Shown here one piece after another: positions 1 to 10,248 of a stretch of DNA of 64,000 nt. The stretch comes from Monodelphis domestica (lineage: Eukaryota > Chordata > Mammalia > Didelphimorphia > Didelphidae). The notes under the pieces are model-generated. The model was given only the letters and a program-made list of their open reading frames with translations. It was not told the DNA's origin and did no database searches. Where the stretch lies: contig NC_077232.1 of assembly GCF_027887165.1 (NCBI RefSeq), positions 5,101,895-5,165,894 on the forward strand, read 5' to 3'. Positions within the stretch are counted from its first letter, which is position 1. Each line of letters starts with the position of its first letter. A program made the position numbers and the translations under genes.

Positions 1-805
1 ACTTGTAAACTGTTTCCCATAACCGGAAAGAGCTTAGATTCATGGTTTATAGAGTCCTTTCCAACTTCAGATCCTAACCACTCCAACTGGAAAACTTGAT
101 ATCTCTGTGCCGAGCCCCATGTTCCACAGGAATGGAGGCTCTTCTGCCCCCAAGGCATCTCTAGTCAGATCACCGAGGGACAAATCATTGTACAACAACA
201 ATAACTGGCTAAACACTTATATTTAAAATGTCATGGGAATTGAAGGAAAATGATGGTTTGGTAGCCAGAGAGAAGCACAGTTTCAGAAAAAAGTTTAAGC
301 TACATCACCTGCCTGCTGACCCATATTTTAGGACATTTCTTAAGCACTGGAAAAACCAAGTTCACTAAAGTATTCATCCAGTTTCACCAGGGTCTGTTAG
401 GCCCTATAAAATTCGAAATGTTTTGAAAATGGGTCAATATGGATTACATATTTTGTTTGTCCAAGAAAAACGAAGTTCATGTAACCTTAGCATTCCAGGT
501 TGTTTACAACATAAGTCTGTTACAGCAACCCCTGAAGACACCTACAAGGCACACAGAAGTTCACCTCAGTAGTGGATGAAACGATATACTGGAAATAAGG
601 ACTATCAAAAAGTCCAATTTGATTTGATTTATTTGAAAAGTTGCTGGCTTCCTTCCATAATGCTTGGTTATTGATATTCTAACCTGTAGCCAAAACTGAT
701 TTTCACTTATAGAACAGTAACAATGCTCAGTGATCCAAACCCCCATTCGTAAAATTGGGAAAACCAATCTCTGCATAGTCATAGTCATGTAACAATAATA
801 CTCAC
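1..805. other. PPP6R3 intron, left edge; nothing recognised
   Basis: AT-rich intronic sequence. No exon matching the expected next PPP6R3 segment and no clear repeat family was found by eye. Confidence 0.6.
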
Positions 806-871
806 ATCTTCTTCTTGAGATGGATGAACTATTCCCACAAGCCTCTGGATAATTTTCTCCTCATTTAACCA
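806..871 (-). CDS. PPP6R3: PPP6R3 fourth coding exon (residues 185-206)
   Basis: This 66-nt exon encodes 22 residues beginning [12 protein letters not shown] and ending HPSQEED, continuing the SAPS domain of protein phosphatase 6 regulatory subunit 3. On the minus strand it follows a consensus acceptor (ttttccag) and ends before the donor gtgagt. Both boundaries are phase 0, so the frame continues from the previous exon's ...RQDVLN. The protein docks the PP6 catalytic subunit and directs its substrate choice; the armadillo-like SAPS region is the binding part. Residue 197 is Gly (codon GGA at 835-833), where I recall Glu in human PPP6R3 ([12 protein letters not shown]). The next exon, expected to begin RHSNASQSLCEIV, is not in positions 1-805, so the gene continues off the left edge. 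Exon identity is secure; the Gly difference rests on memory. Confidence 0.93.
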
Positions 872-3800
872 CTGGAAAACATGATATAAAGCAATGAATT
901 GCTGTTGGTCAAATGCCAACAAAGAGAAACATGTTGGAAATATCATCAGATTTAAGTAAAATATTTACACATTTCTCTAGCTTTGATTGATATAAAGCTT
1001 TAAGAATTCCCCAGTGAAAGTGCCAGTGAATACCTTATTAGAAACACCAGCATTAAACAATCACAAGAACTCCCCAAATCCTAATATCAATGACCAAAAA
1101 ACTATGACTTAACATCATAATCAAGGGATAATTCACAGGATGGCTAAAATTCACAAGCCAAGCTATTCAGAAATAATAAAAAGGGGGAAAGGGAAGGAGA
1201 TGGGAAGATGAAAGAATGCATACTTTGGTGTGACATTCAGCAAAAATGACATAATGTCTCAGGGTTAAATGGTTAAAGGAATCTCTTTTATAAAACTTTA
1301 AGAAAATGAAACTGTGTGATAGGTATTGTTTAAATATCTAACCCAAGTAAAGATTACTGCCAAAAGGGGGAAAAAAGGCAATGGAAAGCAAGTTTCAGCA
1401 TCATGTGGTTAAAGATTGAAAATTTTAGAAAATCAATCTGACAGACCACTTACTGCTTTGTTTAGGAAGTACTTATGTGGTTAAAATGAGTATCCATCTC
1501 AGAATGAGAGCATTAAAACTGGAAGGGACCTTGGAGACCACTTATTTTTACTTTATTTTTACCATGAGGAAACTGAGGCCTTTGCTTCTTGCTTTGACTA
1601 TGATGAAATGGTAAGAATTTTAAAAAGAAAGAGAAAAGCTATGGGAACTATAAATTGAGAGAAAAAAAAGAAAGAAGATTCCAAGTAGAGGAGGAAGAGA
1701 GCTGAGAAACAAAGAAAATATAAGTTTACTAAGAAAGTGAAGGTCTAAGCCAATGCTATAAGTGAAAAGGAAAGCTGGATGTCCCTCAAGTGATATCAAT
1801 ACTGGAGTAGTGGACTAAAAGCTGCCCCAGATTCTAGAAGTCCTAGTTTCAAGGTGTTTCTGCCCCATTTCCACCCCATCTCCTTCTTCTCCCCCCCCCC
1901 TTTCTAATTGTCTGGGTGGAGGGAACAATGTTACATCATGTTTCCTAGACCTACTGAAATCCACACCCTCTCCCCAACTCAAGTTGTTCCCCCACCCCCC
2001 CAACCCCCCCACCCCGGTTCCTTCAAAGATGGGAAGGCAGGAGAGATGCAATAGTTGTAATTGAACAAGAAGAACCAAGGGAACCTCTAACATGTGGATG
2101 TCAGCTGCTGGGGAGAGCCCACGCTTGACAACCTGGCAGCCAGGGGATTGGGGGGCCAAATTGCTTAGCCAACATCACCTCAGCATGTATTTAGGCCTGT
2201 ATATGAAATGAGGGAGTTCAATCTTTATGGTTCCTTCTCGCTCTGAATCTCATGATCCTAAAATATAGGCTGTGCCTAGAACTAAGAACCCCCAAGCCTT
2301 GTTGAGATAACAGACCGAGCTGTAAAGTCAGCTGCAGCTGGCTCTAAATGGAAAGAGGGGGAGGAGAAGAAAAGGGTTGAGACTTCTGTTCCTGAAGAGG
2401 AAAGTGTGAACCAAAACTATGAATAGGCCACATGCTTAGGAATTAGTTAGGGGCCTAGAGCCCTGAATTCACAGGTCTGACCAGGGGATGCCTGCTAGGA
2501 AATGGACCCTGTCCTGCCTACTGCTCCTGAGGCTGCTCCAAGATCTTGAACATTTTATCCAGGGTACGCTTGGTCCTCATGTCCACCAGCAAACCCGTCC
2601 TTCCTGCAGGACACTGGGCAAGTCAATTAAGATTTTAGTTTCTTCCTGCATTTTGTAAGATGACGGTCTCTCCAGCTATGATGCTATGATTTTCAGCTTC
2701 TGCTTCACCTTTTAGAAGATGGCCCTGACCCCTTTCCCAGCTCAAAAGCAATGGAGGAAGGAGAAAGGCTTTGGCAACAGAACTTCACCAATTCCCTCAG
2801 AGCTCCACAGCTTTGTTCCTGAATCCCCAGGTCAGCACTGCACACAAAAGGTGCTTAATGGAAGATTATGGAATGAAATAAGGAATGTTATGATAGAGAC
2901 TGGTAACAACCTAAGGCAAGAAGTAGGGAACTGACATCCTAAGGGCCACTGCCCAGGGACCCTGATCAAATACCTGGAGGAAATGGCAATACCCACTTGG
3001 CTTCATCTACTTTTTAGAATATTCTCCCATTGTAGATCCAATCCCTAGGGTTTAACTCAACACCCTCCTTTCTACTCTTTCCCTCTGCCCCTAGATTCTC
3101 ATTGCTCCTAAGGTCCCAAGAAGAAGCGAAGTCATTTACACCTCTCTCCAAAGCCAGAAAGAACACCAGGCTGAGATAGCTGTGCCTTTCCCTGGGATTA
3201 ACAATGCAGCACTCTTCCCAGAGAAAGCCTGACTCCCAGCCTCCTCCACCTAAAAGATGCCAGCCAGCCCTCAGAGAAACTTCCTCATACATTTTCCAAC
3301 CCTCCACTAAAGACCCACATTGCAACCTGCTTCTCTTGTCAAGACACCTTTCTGGAGGTAAAAGGCACACATGCTGGCTGGCACACCTTCCCAAAGACAT
3401 CTGCCCATCTCATCAGAGCCCTAAACTTTAACATAATGTGTCAGAGCCTTGGGCAGAACTTGACATAACACTCTTGCAGACCCTTCCCTACCTCCTTTGG
3501 GCCCTGCAGATATTTAATTCAAATGGGATGACCTGGAAAATATTTCTAGAGGACGGCATTGAAGGGAAAGAGGAGAATAGAAGAGACAGCATGAAACGCA
3601 AAGATACAGATAAGAACTCCTGAAATTTCCCTTTTCTGCCTGTTACCCCATTATTTCCTGAGAAATTCATCTCCATGAAAAAAAGGCCTGCCTATCTGAA
3701 ACCTCATGTCCCCAAGATCTGGTACCTGCTGTGGTAAAGCCAAGACCTGAACCCCAAGAAACTTCTCCCTCTTCTCACAGGAGAAGTATGGCCATTAACA

Positions 3801-4062
3801 GACAGCCCTTTGACATAAGCAACTTTTCCAAGACAGCCAGAATATACTCAGATGAGAACTTTAAGCCCCTAGAGTGTGGCTGCAATTCTAGTTCTCAAAC
3901 ACCCCAAAGACATCCAGGTCCTAGGACACTTGAATGTCTCCTGCCATCAGAACCACCATCTTTCCCTTCCCTCCCATGTCTACTGCAGGGTCATGATGGT
4001 TTCTACCTTTCTTCCACTAGGGTGGCTTTCAAGAAAGATAGATCTTTAAAAATTGTACTCAC
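872..4062. other. PPP6R3 intron between third and fourth coding exons
   Basis: Mostly unassigned. A weak MIR-like trace (gaggaaactgagg) lies near 1505-1590 and a plus-strand MIR-like fragment (ctgggcaagtca) near 2605-2700. C-runs at about 1890-1900 and 1991-2017 make the minus strand G-rich. No coding evidence. Confidence 0.55.
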
Positions 4063-4200
4063 ATTCAACACATCCTGTCTGGGCTGTGGAGGCTCAATAC
4101 AAGTCAGTAGCCTGAGCAATAAATCCATGATAGCAGATGTTCCTATGTGTTTTATGATAAGGTCTACGAAATCATGCTTCTTCTTTAAAAAATCCACAAT
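4063..4200 (-). CDS. PPP6R3: PPP6R3 third coding exon (residues 139-184)
   Basis: This 138-nt exon encodes exactly 46 residues, from [14 protein letters not shown] to [10 protein letters not shown], with phase-0 boundaries. The minus-strand acceptor is ccctcag and the donor is gtgagt. The alternating hydrophobic pattern ([20 protein letters not shown]) fits the helical repeats of the SAPS/armadillo-like fold. I chose the boundaries because they join in frame both to the upstream exon ending ISRKPEQ and to the downstream exon starting WLNEEK. Open reading frame continues into intron on both sides, but those extensions are not exon. No frameshift or stop is seen. Assignment rests on near-identity to vertebrate PPP6R3 as I know it; paralogues PPP6R1 and PPP6R2 are less similar here. 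Confidence 0.95.
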
Positions 4201-5844
4201 CTGAGGGAAAAGGAAAAAAGCTTTATTCATATTGATACATTCTGAGGCCCAAGGACATGTCTGAATTTGTCATTCTAAATGTTGGAATGTTTTGAGAAGT
4301 CAGATGCACTGACACAATTTAAATGTCTCAATGTCAACATTCTGTAAGCATATATCAACAAACAGCAACTCTGCTCTGCTGGCTTTATCATTACTCCACA
4401 CTCAGGATGAATAAATCTAACACTGCATCAGAAAATGCCAATTAGCTAGAGGTACACAAGAGGCCTATGAAAAGTGAATGCCAACAAAAGCCATCCAATT
4501 GGGGCAGAGATCAGCATTCAGAAAGCACAGAGTTAACAGCTGAAGCAATGCTCACCAGATCTGAATTTAGTGTAAATTAACCTATTCCCATTGGTATATC
4601 AGAGAGTAAATGTGGGCGGTCTGATGATAGCTTGTCAACTAATAATAAACATGAGCAGAAAACTGGGCCCACGCTGACTATTACAGGAAAAGTGAACTGG
4701 CTTGTGTGTCTATGTACTGCTTGGGAGGCTATGAGAGGAGACAGTTCAGAACAGAGGAAAAGGGCCTTGGAAGTCATGGCTTCTCAACCCATGCTCTGCT
4801 CCGGGAGTGCCTGGGGCCAAGGGGAGCAGCCCTCCATGCCCACGAATGGCCTCAACCAATGACACTTGAAAGTATAAAACTTCAGGGTTGTCTATAGATG
4901 AGCAGATCCAGGAAGGAGGGAGGCAGGCAGCCCTGATCTTTTCAAGTAGACAGTTGGCATCAAGTGGGGAGAGTCAGAGGTAGTTGAGCGTATAAGACCA
5001 GCAGTGAAGGGTGAGGAAGAACTTTGATGGGAGGGGGCAAGAGCTGGCATTTAACAGATTTTGATAATTTGACAATGGTATGAAAAGAGAAAGCTCGCTG
5101 GATTTTAAATGGGCTTCAAAAGGTACTCATTAGCCTAGGGCCCAGAAGGAACTAGGAAGACTAGAAAGGCTCAGGTAGTTTCTAGTATACGCTTCCCTAA
5201 TAGGATTCTTGCAAATTAAAGGATCCCCTTTTTGTACTAGAGACAGAATGGGTGGTTTGGTATGCTCTATAAGCAGGAGCTACTTGGTAGGGAAGGCAAC
5301 CCTGACCAGCTCTGGGATGCCGTGTCCCCACTGCTACACCTCCACCCCTTCCCCGTTTCTTCTCAGAGGGTTCCAAATGTGTCTAATAAATAAATAAAAA
5401 TGTCTAAACATGTCTAAATGTGGTTGGCAATGTCTAAGAAACACAAGAGGTTACAGGCATTTCAGACCAGCAACTCATTGTGAGGATCACTTGACCTTCG
5501 AGAAAAATCTGTAGAACTGATCTGAAAAAGCCAGTCAGATCTAAGATGGATTTAGGTCAGGTCAGGGTCCTCAGAGCCTCATTTCAAATGGGCCCAAACA
5601 GCTAAAGATGGGCTAGAACTTGGACCGAGTTTCTTAGGGACCCTTTATAATAGGAAGGCCAATGTCCAAACTCCCCATAAGGTCACAGAGATACTCTGGG
5701 CATCTCTCCTAGTCTGACCTAGAATGAGAGACTGACTAGCCTCTGAATGCTACAGACCAGCTCACTCAAGACTGACTTTCTTGCCCCCTCTATTGCCATC
5801 CTAAATCTGTCACTTCTTGAGGCTCCCATGCACGCTCATACTTT
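4201..5844. other. PPP6R3 intron 3, right part; no gene or clear repeat
   Basis: No repeat family recognised. A small cluster of the octamer atgtctaa or close variants occurs between 5375 and 5440, beside a short taaataaataaa tract. Confidence 0.5.
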
Positions 5845-5857
5845 AAACATCTTTTAG

Positions 5858-6061
5858 GGGGGCAGCTGGGTAGCTCAGTGGATGGAGACCCAGGCCTAGA
5901 GATGGGGGGCCCTGGGTTCCAATCTGGTCTCAGACACTTCCCAGCTGTGTGACCCTGGGCAAGTCACTTGACCCCCATGGCCTAGCCCTGACCACTCTTC
6001 TGCCTTGGAGCCAATACAGAGTATTGACTCCAAGACAGAAGGTATGGGTTTAAAAAAAAAA
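5858..6061 (+). mobile_element. WSINE1-type SINE, full length
   Basis: tRNA-derived head (gggcagctgggtagctcagtgg), body with gtgaccctgggcaagtcac, RTE-like tail (ccaatacagagtattgac) and A tail. A perfect 13-bp target duplication, aaacatcttttag, lies at 5845-5857 and 6062-6074. The perfect duplication implies a fairly recent insertion into PPP6R3 intron 3. Confidence 0.95.
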
Positions 6062-6742
6062 AAACATCTTTTAGTAAAGTCCATAAAACAGAGCATTAAA
6101 TCTCCCTCAGGGAAGCAACCATCTCACACACCAGGCCCAGCTGACTGCCAATCTTCAGCCCTACAGTTTAACAGCAGTAAATCTGTGTACAGGCTTCATT
6201 CGAGGGCTCAGGCACCTGGACCTAAAACACATCCTAGTGCCACACAATGTTCTTGAGTTATCTAAGGCTCTGGATCTGAGTCAGTGACAAAGCGCCTCCC
6301 AGGATGCTTTCACCCACAGCCTCACCAGAGCCAGTTCCTCTTCTCTCTAAACAATAGAAACTCCCACATCACTGGGTGCTCATGCAACAAGCCTGAGGCT
6401 CACCAACATGGCTGCACACTAGGGGAACCAAAGGGAAAACCTGTTAAGTAGGCACAGGCTGACCAAGCTGGGGTTTGGGTAATGAATGACCCCGACCCTC
6501 TTTGAAGACTGGCTCAGAACAATCAGAAGAGGATTTCCATCTCTCTTAAGATGACAGCTAGAGGGGAGACCACGAGCACTTAGAAACTTCTAACAAAATG
6601 GGAAATCCAGAAAGAGCAACTTGCTTTTGGAAGCTCTCGTGCTCATGCTTCCAAATCCACTGTCTACTAACTAAAAACCAGGCCTTGTGGACTTACTAAT
6701 AATAAGCACCACAGTGCACCAGTGACTAGCATCTTCTTTTTA
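6062..6742. other. Intronic DNA, nothing recognised
   Basis: Between the SINE and the L1 fragment; no repeat or coding signal seen. Confidence 0.5.
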
Positions 6743-6758
6743 CAAACCAGGCACTTCT

Positions 6759-7379
6759 TTTAATTTGCAGTTCTCTAATCAGGAAGGATTTAGAACACTT
6801 TTTCATGTGCTTATTGATAGTTTTGATTTCATCCTGTGAAAACTGCCTATTCATGGCCCTTGCCCATTTGTTGACTGGGGAATGGCTTGATATTTTTTGT
6901 AAATTTGACTTAGTTCCTTAAATATTTGGGAAATTAAATCTTTGTCAGAGTTGTATTATAAAAATGTTCTCCCAGTTTGTTGCTTTCCTTCTAATTTTGG
7001 GTGCATTGGTTTTGTTTGTACAAAAACTTTTTAATCTGATATAGTCAGTCATTCATTTTACATTTTGCAAATATTCTCTATCTCTAGCTTGGTCTCAAAT
7101 TACTTCCTTTCCCATAGATCTGACAGGTATACTAATGTATGATCACCTAATTTGTTTATGACTTCATTCTTTATATTTATGCCATTTGCCCATTCTGAAT
7201 GTATCTGGGTATAGGGTGTGAGGTGTCGATCCAAACCCAATCTTTCCCATACTGTTTTCCAATTTTCCCAGCAGTTTTTGTCAAATAGTGAGTTCTTGTC
7301 CCAGAAGCTACTAGCTTACTGAGGTCATTTACCCCTAGTTTATTCCACTGATCCACCCTTCTGTCTCTTAGCCAGTACC
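6759..7379 (-). mobile_element. L1 ORF2 fragment with target duplication, 3'-truncated
   Basis: Read on the minus strand this is the late ORF2 part of a marsupial L1 (sense landmarks: kept phrases such as gccagtaccaaa reversed, and acatgaaaaagtgttc-like text). A 16-bp direct repeat, aaaccaggcacttctt, flanks it at 6743-6758 and 7380-7395. The 3' end stops at an internal caaattaaaa, so the L1 3' UTR and long A tail are missing. It looks like retrotransposition of a prematurely ended or internally primed transcript. Confidence 0.85.
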
Positions 7380-7395
7380 AAACCAGGCACTTCTT

Positions 7396-7547
7396 ACAGC
7401 TTCCCACTCAGCCTTGTCTTATGAGCTTGGGCTAGGGAGCACATGAGGGGATGAGAGGGTTTCTGAATAGAGGACCCTGCCATTCACATGCCAGTGGCAT
7501 GTTCATAAAAAGAATGGCAACACCATCTTTGGGGGAAAAGTATTTAC
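7396..7547. other. Intron 3, exon-proximal part
   Basis: Short intronic stretch holding the donor of the second coding exon; nothing else seen. Confidence 0.5.
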
Positions 7548-7734
7548 CTGTTCTGGTTTTCGGCTAATAAGAATACTTAGCACCTTGCTGAAGAAACTGG
7601 CCAGTAATGGGTTCAAAGGGGAATCGTTCAGGAGGAAGCCATATAGTTTCATTAGCAAAGACTCATCTTCTCCCAATCTATCATTCATCTGAGAGACATC
7701 AGAAGTGAGTAATTCACAAGCTATATTTGGGTAC
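7548..7734 (-). CDS. PPP6R3: PPP6R3 second coding exon (residues 76/77-138)
   Basis: This 187-nt exon starts with G, completing the split Lys-76 codon (AA|G), and then encodes 62 residues from [15 protein letters not shown] to [10 protein letters not shown]. The minus-strand acceptor is tcctctag and the donor is gtaaat. With the first coding exon it totals 414 nt, exactly 138 codons, which confirms both boundaries. It carries the conserved SAPS stretch [15 protein letters not shown] and [14 protein letters not shown]. This region of the family packs as helical repeats that contact the PP6 catalytic subunit (family knowledge). Intron 2 downstream of exon 1 coding sequence is 2.3 kb and intron 3 is 3.3 kb; both carry lineage-specific SINE insertions but none disturbs a splice site. 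Confidence 0.95.
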
Positions 7735-8125
7735 CTAGAGGAAAAGAACATTCATTATCAGATAATTACAAATTAGTATTACATACAAGACAACAAAAGT
7801 TAGAAGAGTTTCCTCCAAATTTATGAAACCACTCAAACTACAGTTTGGAATCTGAGGAAGTTTGGATAAAATATTTTCCCATCTACAAATGAAAATGGAT
7901 ATTAGAGAGCAAAACTTCTGAGCCAGTGTCAGGAACTTGCCATGAAAATCTGTGGTTCTATTTTAAGTGGCCAGATGAGGCTGCAAAACAACCTGGAGTC
8001 CTGCTAGTTGGCAGGAAATTACATTGGAACTACAGGTGTTCCTTAGGGCTCAGAAGGCCTTTGGATTTTTTAGTGGCAAGGCCAGTCTGCTTATTATGAG
8101 AAAATGCCATAGCCTACCCATTTTT

Positions 8126-8204
8126 TTGATATTTTTTTGTAAATTTGACTTAGTTCCTTAAATATTTGGGAAATTAAACCTTTGTCAGAGTTGTGCTATA
8201 TTTT
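8126..8204 (-). mobile_element. Short L1 fragment in intron 2
   Basis: About 75 bp are nearly identical to 6885-6955 of the L1 copy in intron 3 (shared ttagttccttaaatatttgg). It is a separate small L1 ORF2 remnant, same orientation. Confidence 0.75.
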
Positions 8205-8518
8205 AAGAACTCACAGGGCCAGCCTCCACCACTCCACAGATCCGAAAGTCAATGTCATTTCTGCCCAGAGAAAGCTTTGGAAGGAGTCTCACAAAGTATT
8301 CAGTGACCAGTTGATCCCAAATAAACCAACAGTGAAAGGCTTTATCCTATCTGAAGCAGGGGATCGTGTCCTCAATTGCTCCCAAATCTTACTTGATACT
8401 TGGTGTCTAAGCTCCCACTTGTTCTGATGTCCTGGCCATCTTCTCCCATAATCATTGCTCACATGAATACACAATGCGACCTGTGCATTAAACCTAACAT
8501 AAGCAGTGCATAAAATGT

Positions 8519-8620
8519 TGCCTCTACTTTGCAAGTGAGGAAACTGAGGTTCATAAGGCTCAGAGAAACTCCCCCAACACCCACTCTCAATACTCCCTGC
8601 CCTTCACACAGCTAATAAAT
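8519..8620 (-). mobile_element. MIR-type SINE remnant
   Basis: Contains gaggaaactgaggttc followed by a decayed cacacagcta motif, the core of a MIR/CORE-SINE in reverse orientation. Confidence 0.5.
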
Positions 8621-9619
8621 AAGCTGCTTGTCCCAGCCTTTCACCCTGACCTTGTAGCTCCTAACCCTCACAAAGCTTTCCCTCTTTTGTCCCTCTTTTG
8701 TCCATGGAAAACATGTCAGAGTCTACATTTAATTCCCTCACTGTGTGAGATATTCTGAGTCAGGCATGTCTTTTCCTTCCCAAGCACTTTTCACATTCTC
8801 CAGTCAGCTAAGATGGATCAGCAAAAGGCCAGGTAATAGTTATGTCGGCTGTTGAGTTTGGCACAGGGTGGTCATCTGGGCCAAGAACGATATTCTAAAC
8901 TGCTTTTGGTAGAAATGAAGTCTCTTCTTGGAGCTCATGGTCCTTGAAATACAAGTCTCCTGGGTCTTGACAAGGGTTGTATCAAGTCTCGGTAATTTCT
9001 TACCCCATGAAGTAGAGTTCTCAGTTCTTGCTATAAAATGAGTGGGAGGTTAGAAGAGGGGGTAGAGAAGCCCCCATTTGACCCCACTTCTTTGAATGGC
9101 CAGGTTCATTGCCTATCTGGAATTATAGAAGTAGCCCCCCCTGCCCTGAGCTCATTAATAGGATTCTTCTTTCTATCTATAGACATAATACAAGTCCTCT
9201 CAACATTTAATGGTAAATACTCAGTTACTGAGGGATTGATATCCAGGTGATTACCTGCTTCAATTTGGCTAATCTTAGCCTTCCCTTAAAGTTCCTAAGG
9301 AGCTCTTTAATCTTGGCAGTTAGTAAAAGGCCAGAGTTTGTTCTAATTGTTTCTAGGTCTTTAGGGCACAGGACACTGCTGTAGTTGGCTAAATGTGCAT
9401 AAGACAAGAATCAGAAAAGCATTCAAATACTGGTCAAATTTGCTCTATGGTCATTTAACTTCCTTCTTCCCACATACAAAGTGGGGAAAATTCTTGGATA
9501 GTCTTCCTATGTGGAGATCTGTTTCAGCACTGATTCAGGAGATCTACAAAGCACTGTGCCCTCCTAGGAAGCCTTAGGACTAGATTTAGAATTCTTCAGT
9601 TTCAGATTCACGACTCCAA
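8621..9619. other. Intron 2 DNA, nothing recognised
   Basis: No exon or confident repeat. Short open frames have no protein similarity I know. Confidence 0.5.
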
Positions 9620-9632
9620 TGGACTTCATTTT

Positions 9633-9838
9633 CTTTTTCTTTCTTTTTCCCCAAACCCTTACCTTCTGCCTTAGAATCAATACTTTGTATTGGTTCCAAG
9701 ACAGAGGAGCAGTAAGGGCTAGGCAATGGGGGTTAAGTGATTTGCCCATGGTCACATAGCTAGGAAGTATCTGAGGCCAGATTTGAATTTAAGACCTCCC
9801 ATCTCTAGGCTTGTATTTCCATCCATTGTATTGCCTCC
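9633..9838 (-). mobile_element. WSINE1-type SINE, full length
   Basis: Reverse orientation: T-rich tail, aacccttaccttctgcc, ggtcacatagctagg and a degraded head. A perfect 13-bp target duplication, tggacttcatttt, lies at 9620-9632 and 9839-9851. It sits 157 bp from the donor of the first coding exon without touching it. Confidence 0.93.
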
Positions 9839-10007
9839 TGGACTTCATTTTACTCAAAAGACTAAGCCCCAACACTATGTCTCAAATGATGATTTTTTAA
9901 AACAGGGTCACTGGAACCATGAAGATTGGCCCACCAATATTCTACGAATAAAGTCTTAAGAATAATGTGGCTTTCTCCTTTCTTTTCTCTCCATTCTATT
10001 TCCTTAC

Positions 10008-10234
10008 TTGTATCTGATTTTTTCATCCATGTCTTGAGGTGGTTCTTCTATAATGAAGGAAACTAAGTCTTCAAGACATTCTGCTTTTAACAGAAATTCA
10101 ATAAGTTTGCGGTTCTGAGCTTTACATTCTTGCAAAACATCTTCCTCATCCATTAATTCCTTCAACGTTACATCTTCTCTCTCTAGAAGTGTGTCTATGT
10201 GGGATGATGAGTGAAGATCAAATTTCCAAAACAT
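10008..10234 (-). CDS. PPP6R3: PPP6R3 first coding exon (residues 1-76), start codon
   Basis: This exon encodes the amino terminus [20 protein letters not shown] through DMDEKIRY, with Lys-76 split (phase 2) at the donor gtaagg. The ATG is at 10234-10232. It lies only six nucleotides after a strong acceptor (ttcttcag at 10241-10248), so the exon carries just six bases of 5' UTR and the rest of the leader must come from exon 1. There is A at -3, a fair Kozak context. [11 protein letters not shown] is the hallmark start of PPP6R3, a cytoplasmic scaffold that, with PP6c and ankyrin-repeat subunits, acts in DNA-damage, mitotic and inflammatory signalling (family knowledge). No lesions are seen. 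Human PPP6R3 has about 870 residues, so the window holds roughly a quarter of the protein. Confidence 0.96.
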
Positions 10235-10240
10235 GCTGGT
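10235..10240 (-). other. PPP6R3: PPP6R3 5' UTR part of first coding exon
   Basis: Six bases (accagc on the minus strand) separate the acceptor AG at 10242-10241 from the ATG. The polypyrimidine tract lies just upstream. Confidence 0.85.
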
Positions 10241-10248
10241 CTGAAGAA

